Source of the DNA: UBA2922 sp035352555
GTDB taxonomy: Bacteria; Bacillota; Clostridia; Oscillospirales; Oscillospiraceae
Direction of reading: 5' to 3'
DNA: 10,771 nt
Assembly (NCBI GenBank): GCA_035352555.1
Contig: DAOPXW010000062.1
Coordinates: 1-10,771 of the forward strand
Under the pieces are notes generated by a model. The model did not search any database. It saw nothing but the letters and a program-made list of their open reading frames with translations, and was not told where the DNA came from. Below are positions 5,477 to 10,771 of the stretch, one piece after another (positions within the stretch are counted from its first letter, which is position 1; each line of letters begins with the position of its first letter). Made by a program: the position numbers and the translations under genes.

Positions 5477-6762
5477 TCAATCTGATACTGTTCGGCTCGT
5501 TCTTCCTGCTGCTGATCCTGAACGTGCCCATCGCCTACTGCCTGGGCCTGTCCTCGATCTTCGCGCTGATGTACAAGCACATCAACCTCAGCGTGGTCGC
5601 CACCAATATTTACACCGGCACCGCAAAATTCCTGCTGCTGGCCATCCCGTTCTTCGTGCTGGCCGGCAACATCATGGCCAAGGCGGGCATTTCCGACAAG
5701 CTCATCGAGTTCGCGGATTCCTGCGTGGGCCATAAAAAGGGCGGCTTCGCCGTGGTCACCGTCATCGTGGCCTGCTTCTTCGGCGCCGTCTCCGGCTCCG
5801 GCCCGGCCACCGTGGCGGCGCTGGGTTCCATCCTGCTGCCCGCCATGATCGACAAGGACGGCTTCGACGCCCCCTTCTCCGCGGGCCTGCTGGCCTCGGC
5901 CTCGTCCATCGCCATCGTCATCCCGCCCTCCATCGCTTTCATCGTATACGCCTCCATCGTGGGCATCTCCGTGGGCGATATCTTTATGGCCGGCATCATC
6001 CCCGGCATCCTGATGGGCGTGGCGCTGGTAGTCGTGGTCAAGCTGCAGGCCAAGAAAAAGAACATCCAGGCCCGCCGCCAGAAGGCCACCGGCAAGGAGA
6101 TCTGGAAGTCCTTCCTGTCCGCGTTCTGGGCTTTTCTGATGCCCGTCATCATTCTGGGCGGCATCTATGGCGGCATCTTTACCCCCACCGAAGCGGCGGC
6201 CGTGTCCGTTATCTACGGTCTCATCGTGGGCTTCTTCATCTACCGCAACCTGAAGGTCAGGGATCTGTGGGGCATCCTGGTGGATTCCGCCAAGACCACC
6301 GGCAGCATCATGCTGATCATCTCCTGCGCGGCGCTGTTCACTTACGTGTGCTCCACCCAGGGCATCTCTCAGGCCTCCCAGCAGCTGCTGCTGGGCGTGT
6401 CCGCCAACAAGTATGTGTTCCTGATCATCATCAACATCATCTTCCTCATCGCGGGCTGCTTCGTGGACGCCAACTCCGCCATGTACATCTTTATCCCCAT
6501 CATGTATCCCGTGGCCCAGCAGCTGGGCATCGACCTTGTCCAGTTCGGCATCATCGCCACCGTCAACCTCGCCATCGGCCAGGTCACCCCGCCTGTGGGC
6601 GTGAACCTGTTCGTGGCCAGCGGCCTGCGCCTGCCGGGGCGGCCCTGCGTCACCGTGGCCCAGATGGCCAGGGATGTTTGGAAGATGGTCGTCGCCTGCA
6701 TCGTCGTGCTGCTGCTGGTGACCTATATCCCCGCGCTCTCCCTGTTTATCCTGGGCAAATGA
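5473..6762 (+). CDS. dctM: TRAP transporter large permease (DctM family)
   Basis: The 429-residue, highly hydrophobic protein matches the usual DctM length of about 425-430. Landmarks include LAIPFFVLAGNIMAKAGIS (56-74), the conserved GAVSGSGPAT loop (104-113), IPPS (150-153), TPTEAAAV about residue 237 onward, and near the C-terminus a GCFVDANSA helix and a GQVTPPVGVN re-entrant loop. The symmetric SGSGPAT and TPPVG hairpin loops mark the elevator-type transport domain of this ion-transporter family. It lies in the cytoplasmic membrane with DctQ and carries out the ion-coupled import step. It is coupled to dctQ by a 4-base overlap, and dctP begins 61 bases after it. The full length is intact, without frameshift. 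Confidence 0.95.
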   Translation: MINLILFGSFFLLLILNVPIAYCLGLSSIFALMYKHINLSVVATNIYTGTAKFLLLAIPFFVLAGNIMAKAGISDKLIEFADSCVGHKKGGFAVVTVIVACFFGAVSGSGPATVAALGSILLPAMIDKDGFDAPFSAGLLASASSIAIVIPPSIAFIVYASIVGISVGDIFMAGIIPGILMGVALVVVVKLQAKKKNIQARRQKATGKEIWKSFLSAFWAFLMPVIILGGIYGGIFTPTEAAAVSVIYGLIVGFFIYRNLKVRDLWGILVDSAKTTGSIMLIISCAALFTYVCSTQGISQASQQLLLGVSANKYVFLIIINIIFLIAGCFVDANSAMYIFIPIMYPVAQQLGIDLVQFGIIATVNLAIGQVTPPVGVNLFVASGLRLPGRPCVTVAQMARDVWKMVVACIVVLLLVTYIPALSLFILGK

Positions 6763-6823
6763 TCCCGTGTTATTCCGCGTGAGCGGTAAAAAATAACAAA
6801 TAATAATGGAGGAAAAAGCAGCA

Positions 6824-7912
6824 ATGAAAATGAAAAGAGTTCTTGTAGCGATCCTCTGCCTTTCCATGGTTCTGGTCCTGTTCACCGGATGCGGAAAGAC
6901 CGAGACGCCCGCTACCACCGCGCCCGGCGCGGCCTCGACCACGACCTTCAAGGCCCAGACCTGGAAGTTCGCCTGCTCCGCCGGCGAGACCTCGACCTGG
7001 GTACAGGCCGCCAAGTACTTCGGCGATCTGATGAGCCAGAAGACCAACGGCGCGATCACCGTTGAGTACTATCCCAGCGATCAGCTGACCTCCGGCAGCC
7101 AGACCGACGGCATCCAGGCCCTGATGGACGGCACCACCGAGCTGTCCATGCACTCCAACCTGATCTACTCCTCCTTTGACGACAGATTCTCCGTCGTCTC
7201 CCTGCCCTTCCTGTTCGGCTCCACCGACGACGCAGATTCCATTCTGGACGGCGACGGCGGCACCGCGCTGAAGTCCGTTCTGGATGAGTACGGCCTGCAC
7301 TGCCTGGGCGTCGCCGAGAACGGCTTCCGCCATGTCACCAACAGCAAGCATGAGATCAAGACTCCCGCCGATATGAAGGGCCTTGTAATCCGTGTCGCCG
7401 GTTCCTCCGTCCTGATGGAAGCCTATAAGGATTGGGGCGCCAACTACACCAAGGCCAACTGGTCCGAAGTATACACCGGCCTGCAGACCGGCACCTACGA
7501 CGGCCAGGAGAACCCCGTCCCCACCATGGACAGCGCTTCCATTCAGGAAGTTCAGAAGTACTGCACCTACTGGACCGGCGCCTATGACTGCCTGTTCTTC
7601 TGCATGAACAAGGCTCTGTACGATTCCCTGGATCCGGCGCTGCAGACCATCGTCGACGAGGCCGGTCAGGAAGCCTGCAAGAAGCAGCGCGAGCTGAACC
7701 GCGCCGGCGACAAGGACATCCTCGCCCGCTGGGAAAAGGACAACGGCGTGACCGTCCATTACACCACCGCCGATGAGATGGCCCAGTTCAAGGCCCTGTC
7801 CGACCCCGTGTATGACTTCTATGCCCAGATGCTGGTCAAGGACGGCATCGATCAGGCCACCGTCACCAACTATCTCGCCGCTTTCGGCGTCACCAACGAG
7901 AAGTTTTCCTGA
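6824..7912 (+). CDS. dctP: TRAP transporter substrate-binding lipoprotein (DctP/TAXI-like, DctP family)
   Basis: A 362-residue extracytoplasmic solute receptor. The N-terminus is a lipoprotein signal: KMKR, a hydrophobic core, then FTGC with Cys23 as the lipidated residue, followed by a Thr/Ala/Pro linker. The mature part carries DctP features: AAKYFGDLMSQKTNGAITVE early on, GLVIRVAGS with Arg190 (the position that usually salt-bridges the substrate carboxylate), TGLQTGTYDGQENPV, and the C-terminal helices ending in FGVTNEKFS. It captures an organic acid outside the cell and hands it to DctQM. ATG 6824 is preferred over the in-frame ATG at 6806 because the GGAGG site (6808-6812) overlaps the latter; the chosen spacing, 11 bases, is slightly long. 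The gene is followed by two hairpins that separate it from the E1-alpha gene. Confidence 0.92.
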   Translation: MKMKRVLVAILCLSMVLVLFTGCGKTETPATTAPGAASTTTFKAQTWKFACSAGETSTWVQAAKYFGDLMSQKTNGAITVEYYPSDQLTSGSQTDGIQALMDGTTELSMHSNLIYSSFDDRFSVVSLPFLFGSTDDADSILDGDGGTALKSVLDEYGLHCLGVAENGFRHVTNSKHEIKTPADMKGLVIRVAGSSVLMEAYKDWGANYTKANWSEVYTGLQTGTYDGQENPVPTMDSASIQEVQKYCTYWTGAYDCLFFCMNKALYDSLDPALQTIVDEAGQEACKKQRELNRAGDKDILARWEKDNGVTVHYTTADEMAQFKALSDPVYDFYAQMLVKDGIDQATVTNYLAAFGVTNEKFS

Positions 7913-7950
7913 TCCCATCGGCAAAGCCGAAGCGCAAATCAGACAATAGC

Positions 7951-8001
7951 TTTCGGACGCGCAGCGAGCGGCCAAAGTCCGCTCCCTGCGCGCTCCGGAA
8001 A
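7951..8001 (+). repeat. Large imperfect hairpin downstream of dctP
   Basis: The arm 7951-7971 (TTTCGGACGCGCAGCGAGCGG) pairs with 7979-8001 with two single-base bulges and one mismatch, leaving a CCAAAGT loop. No U run follows. It may protect the dctP 3' end, or be a member of a dispersed palindromic repeat family; one copy in this window cannot tell. Confidence 0.5.
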
Positions 8002-8008
8002 AGAGAGT

Positions 8009-8060
8009 GGCAACAAAATCCGCTCCCGCCGGGCGGGTTCGGATGTTGTTGCCGCTTTTT
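8009..8060 (+). terminator. Long-stem intrinsic terminator between dctP and the E1-alpha gene
   Basis: GGCAACAAAATCCG (8009-8022) pairs with CGGATGTTGTTGCC (8040-8053) with one mismatch. An inner CCCGC/GCGGG stem caps it, and the right arm is followed by GC then T5 (8056-8060). It should end or reduce transcription from the TRAP unit 43 bases before the E1-alpha start. No clear promoter is seen between it and that start, so the dehydrogenase genes may rely on regulated read-through. Confidence 0.75.
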
Positions 8061-8103
8061 ATTGAAAAAAATAGCGAAATTCATACTGAAAGAAGGTACT
8101 TTT

Positions 8104-9072
8104 ATGGCTGTTTCTAAGGAACAGGCCGCCAAATTCTATGAGACGATGTGCACCATCCGGTGCTTTGAGGAATCCGTGAAGAAAGACTTTCTCAACGGCG
8201 AAATCCCCGGCTTCGTCCACATGTATATTGGCGAGGAAGCGATAGCCACCGGTATTTGCGGAGCCCTGCGCGGCACCGACCTCATCGAAAGCACACACCG
8301 CGGCCACGGCCACTGCATCGCCAAGGGCGCGGATATCAACCGCATGATGGCGGAGATCTTCGGCAAGAGGGAGGGCCTGTGCCACGGCAAGGGCGGCTCC
8401 ATGCACATCGCCGATTTTTCCATCGGCATGCTGGGCGCCAACGGCGTCGTGGGCGGCGGCTACAATCTGGCCACCGGCGCGGCGCTGGCCAACAAGATGG
8501 TGCTGAAAAACGACACCGTCTCCGTGGTGTTCTTCGGCGACGGCGCCTCCAACCGCGGCACGTTCCATGAAGCGGCCAATGTGGCCGCCGCGTGGAAGCT
8601 GCCCGTCATCTTCGTCAACGAGATGAACTGCTGGGCCTCCACCACCCCCTACCGCACCACCACCGCCGTGGAGAACATCTCCGACCGCGCCAAGGGCTAT
8701 AATATGCCCGGCGTCATCGTGGACGGCCAGAACGTCTTTGAAGTGTACGACGCCGCCGTCAAGGCCGTGGAGCGCGCGCGCAAGGGCGAAGGCCCCACCT
8801 TCATCGAGGCCAAGACCTACCGCATCGAGGGCCATTTCGTGGGCGACCCCGAGCATTACCGCAGCAAGGACGAGACCATGAAAATCTTCCACGACACCGA
8901 CCCCCTGAAGATGTTTACAAAGCAGCTTCCCAAAGGCGTCAGGTTCACGCAGGCGGAGCTGGACAAGACGTTGGAGGAGGCCCGGCAGAAGGTTGCCGAC
9001 GCCAAGGCGTATGCCGTCGCCTGCGAGTATCCGGACCCGTCCGAATATCTCACAGACGTCTACGCGGACTAA
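8104..9072 (+). CDS. 2-oxo acid/acetoin dehydrogenase complex E1 component, alpha subunit (thiamine diphosphate-binding)
   Basis: A 322-residue protein of the AcoA/PdhA family. The pattern GFVHMYIGEEAIATGICGAL, THRGHGHCIAKG, and GLCHGKGGSMHIAD near residues 37-105 is close to acetoin dehydrogenase AcoA. The thiamine diphosphate/Mg motif begins GDGASN (145-150) and ends EMN (173-175). Asp146 and Asn175 keep the metal-ligand spacing of 29, but the usual ENN is EMN, and Trp177 replaces the normal Tyr/Phe. With the beta subunit it decarboxylates a 2-oxo acid (or cleaves acetoin) and passes the acyl group to the E2 lipoyl arm. ATG 8104 has AAGG 7 bases before it; an in-frame TTG at 8062 lies in the terminator tail and is rejected. 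The E1-beta gene follows after 15 bases. The symbol is left blank because the substrate (acetoin, pyruvate or other) is unresolved. Confidence 0.9.
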   Translation: MAVSKEQAAKFYETMCTIRCFEESVKKDFLNGEIPGFVHMYIGEEAIATGICGALRGTDLIESTHRGHGHCIAKGADINRMMAEIFGKREGLCHGKGGSMHIADFSIGMLGANGVVGGGYNLATGAALANKMVLKNDTVSVVFFGDGASNRGTFHEAANVAAAWKLPVIFVNEMNCWASTTPYRTTTAVENISDRAKGYNMPGVIVDGQNVFEVYDAAVKAVERARKGEGPTFIEAKTYRIEGHFVGDPEHYRSKDETMKIFHDTDPLKMFTKQLPKGVRFTQAELDKTLEEARQKVADAKAYAVACEYPDPSEYLTDVYAD

Positions 9073-9087
9073 GGGAGGTACAGTAGA

Positions 9088-10062
9088 ATGCGTAAAATTA
9101 CTTTCTCCGAGGCGACCCGCGAGGCCATGGCCGAGGAAATGGAAAAATACCCCGAAGTATTTGTCATGGGTGAGGATATTGCCCGCCAGGGCGGCATCTT
9201 CGGCCAGTTCCGCGGTCTGCCGGACGAGTTCCCCGGCCGCGTTATCGACACCCCGATCTCCGAGACCTTCATCGTCGGCGGCGGCGTGGGCGCGGCTCTG
9301 GCCGGCGCCCGTCCAGTGGTGGATATGCACTTCGCCGACTTCATCGGCGTCGCGGGCGACGAAATCCTCAACCAGATGGCCAAGATCCGCTATATGTTCG
9401 GCGGCCAGGCCAAGATCCCCCTGGTGCTCCGCGCGCCCGACGGCATTGCCGGCGGCGGCGCCGCCCAGCACTCCCAGTCCATGGAATCCTGGTTTATCCA
9501 CGTCCCGGGCATCAAGGTCGTCACACCCTCCAACCCTTACGACGCCAAAATGGTGCTGAAGGCCGCCATCGAGAGCGACGACCCCGTGCTGTATTTTGAA
9601 AACAAGGTGCTTTATAAGGAGACCGGCGAGGTGCCCGAGAAGGCCGACGAGGTTCCCTATGTTATCGGCAAAGCCCGGGTGGAGCGCGAGGGTACCGACG
9701 TGACCATCGTGTCCTACTCCATCGGCATGAAGAACGCCCGCGCCGCGGCCGATCTGCTGGCCGGGGACGGCGTCTCCGCCGAGGTCGTCGACCTCATCAG
9801 CCTGTCCCCCTGGGACAAGGAGACCGTGATCAATTCCGTGAAAAAGACCCATCGCCTGTGCCTGGTGGCCGAGTCCGTCAAGCAGGGCGGCGCCATGGCG
9901 GAAGTGGCCGCCACCGTGTGCGAGGAGGCGCTGGAATATCTGGACGCCCCCGTGCTGCGCTACGGCGCGCCGTTTACCCCGATCCCGTTCGCGCCCACGC
10001 TGGAAAAGATGTACAGGGTCTACCCGGAGGATCTGGTCAAGGGCATCAAGGGCGTCCTGTGA
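9088..10062 (+). CDS. 2-oxo acid/acetoin dehydrogenase complex E1 component, beta subunit
   Basis: The 324-residue protein matches AcoB/PdhB in length and pattern. The N-terminal pyrimidine-binding domain has MGEDIARQGG (27-36) and DTPISE with the catalytic Glu59. GAAQHSQSMESWFIHVPG (124-141) contains the conserved active-site His128, followed by KVVTPSNPYDAK. The C-terminal transketolase-like domain includes DLISLSPWDKETV and ends with the family's typical APTLEKMY segment. Together with E1-alpha it forms the alpha2beta2 E1 that decarboxylates the substrate on thiamine diphosphate in the cytoplasm. A strong GGGAGGT (9073-9079) directly follows the E1-alpha stop codon and sets the start. The gene is intact, with no missing key residue seen. 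The E2 gene begins 21 bases after its stop. Confidence 0.92.
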   Translation: MRKITFSEATREAMAEEMEKYPEVFVMGEDIARQGGIFGQFRGLPDEFPGRVIDTPISETFIVGGGVGAALAGARPVVDMHFADFIGVAGDEILNQMAKIRYMFGGQAKIPLVLRAPDGIAGGGAAQHSQSMESWFIHVPGIKVVTPSNPYDAKMVLKAAIESDDPVLYFENKVLYKETGEVPEKADEVPYVIGKARVEREGTDVTIVSYSIGMKNARAAADLLAGDGVSAEVVDLISLSPWDKETVINSVKKTHRLCLVAESVKQGGAMAEVAATVCEEALEYLDAPVLRYGAPFTPIPFAPTLEKMYRVYPEDLVKGIKGVL

Positions 10063-10083
10063 CGTCCGGTAAGGAGATACACT

Positions 10084-10771
10084 ATGGCAACTGAAGTACT
10101 GATGCCAAAGCTCGGCCTTACCATGACCGAGGGCACCATCGACGAATGGAAGAAAAAAGAGGGCGACGCGGTGAAAAAGGGCGAGACCCTGTTCTCCGTC
10201 GCCACCGATAAGCTCACCAACGACGTGGAGGCCGAGGAGGACGGCGTGCTGATCGGCATCGCCGCCAAGGCCGGCGATACCGTGCCCTGCAAGTCCGTCG
10301 TCGGCTGGCTGGGCGCCGCCGGAGAGAAGGCCCCCGCCGTTTCCGGCGCGCCCACCGCCGCCGCGCCCGCGGCGGAGACGGCCCCCGCGCCCGCGGCGCC
10401 GTCCGCCTCCGTGCCAGCCGTCACTCCGGCGAGAGCCGCCGGGGCCTATGTGACCGCCACGCCCTACGCCAAGAAGCTGGCAAGGGAAAAGGGCGTCGAT
10501 CTCGCCGCCGTGCCCGCCACGGGATATAACGGCGTGATCGTCGCCAGAGATATCGCCGGCTTCACGCCCGCAGCTGCGGGCAGCAGGGTCAAGGCGTCGG
10601 CACTGGCGGCGAAGGTGGCGGGGGACATCGGCGTGGATCTGGCGGCGGTGCCGGCCCACGGGCGGGTGCTGGCGGCAGATATCCTGGCCTTCCTGGAAAA
10701 CTCCCGGGAGAAGGGCGCGGAAAATCCGCTGGAGGAGACCGTGCCCATGAACGGCATGCGCAAGGCCATCG
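10084..10771 (+). CDS. Dihydrolipoamide acyltransferase (E2), N-terminal part, with a tandem subunit-binding domain (3' end outside window)
   Basis: The frame is open from ATG 10084 to the window end (229 codons plus one base). Residues 1-78 are a lipoyl domain with the lipoylation site Lys43 in TDKLTNDVE. An Ala/Pro-rich flexible linker covers about 86-120. A normal peripheral subunit-binding domain follows at 124-160 (ATPYAKKLAREKGVDLAAVP, then TGYNGVIVARDI). A second, shorter copy sits at 170-204: it shares GVDLAAVPA but lacks three residues in the TGxxG turn and runs straight into HGRVLAADI. The catalytic domain opens at about 216 with EETVPMNGMRKAI and is cut off. E2 accepts the acyl group from E1 on its swinging lipoyl arm and transfers it to CoA. 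The second copy prefers GCG, GTG and CTG codons where the first uses GCC, GTC and CTC. An E3 gene may follow outside the window. Confidence 0.9.
   Translation, partial: MATEVLMPKLGLTMTEGTIDEWKKKEGDAVKKGETLFSVATDKLTNDVEAEEDGVLIGIAAKAGDTVPCKSVVGWLGAAGEKAPAVSGAPTAAAPAAETAPAPAAPSASVPAVTPARAAGAYVTATPYAKKLAREKGVDLAAVPATGYNGVIVARDIAGFTPAAAGSRVKASALAAKVAGDIGVDLAAVPAHGRVLAADILAFLENSREKGAENPLEETVPMNGMRKAI

Noticed and set aside
6771..6796. Small hairpin (CCGC-GTGA-GCGG) between dctM and dctP
   Set aside because: Only a four-base core stem with a bulged AT extension; too weak to call a terminator or regulatory element.
6806..6823. Upstream in-frame ATG for dctP
   Set aside because: The GGAGG ribosome site overlaps this codon, and the extra EEKAA residues would sit before a normal lipoprotein signal peptide.
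5446..7059. 537-codon minus-strand open frame opposite dctM and the start of dctP
   Set aside because: Translation is dominated by His, Asp, Gly and Gln, typical of the antisense of membrane-protein codons; the plus-strand TRAP genes explain the region.
8061..8095. Promoter for E1-alpha built on TTGAAA at 8062
   Set aside because: No -10 box occurs at a 16-18 base spacing; the nearest candidate (CATACT) is only 14 bases away.
8062..8103. TTG start for E1-alpha
   Set aside because: It lies directly after the terminator U tract, has no ribosome site, and the extra residues are outside the family's normal N-terminus.
8059..10659. 866-codon open frame on the minus strand across the E1/E2 genes
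   Set aside because: It is the antisense shadow of three well-supported genes. GC-rich third positions keep the opposite frame open; its translation is His/Gly/Ala/Val-rich and low in complexity with no domain.

Overview
The window looks like chromosome from a GC-rich, Gram-positive anaerobe of the Firmicutes, most likely an Oscillospiraceae/Ruminococcaceae-type gut bacterium (inference). The reasons are strong GC codon bias, AGGAGG-type ribosome sites, a lysoplasmalogenase-type gene (plasmalogens are typical of clostridia), and an acetoin/pyruvate-type dehydrogenase next to a TRAP transporter. No RNA genes, mobile elements or CRISPR arrays were seen. Both window edges cut genes.

Layout. (1) 1-1472, + strand: the 3' end of a parvulin-type (PrsA/PpiC) peptidyl-prolyl isomerase, a strong hairpin terminator, then tcdA, the tRNA t6A dehydratase. 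(2) 1473-3102, - strand: a two-gene unit with an EamA/DMT-family exporter followed by a YhhN-family lysoplasmalogenase. It converges on tcdA at a shared hairpin whose core is one base away from the ParB/Spo0J parS consensus. (3) 3103-3570: a divergent promoter region, a conserved-looking 64-residue protein of unknown function, then an A-tract-rich promoter. (4) 3571-10771, + strand: an FCD-type GntR regulator; a PPC/DUF296 protein whose promoter carries a TGGT-N3-ACCA operator of the type FCD regulators bind; a complete TRAP transporter (small permease DctQ, large permease DctM, substrate-binding lipoprotein DctP); two large hairpins; then E1-alpha, E1-beta and the first 229 residues of E2 of a 2-oxo acid (acetoin/pyruvate-type) dehydrogenase complex.

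How the genes fit together (inference). Region 4 reads as one catabolic locus. The regulator would sense a carboxylate and control import by the TRAP system. The E1/E2 complex would then oxidatively cleave the imported 2-oxo acid (or acetoin-like compound) to acyl-CoA. The substrate cannot be read from the sequence, and the role of the PPC/DUF296 protein, first in the transport unit, is unknown. The partial E2 has an unusual domain layout: one lipoyl domain, a normal subunit-binding domain, then a second, shortened copy of that domain before the catalytic domain begins.
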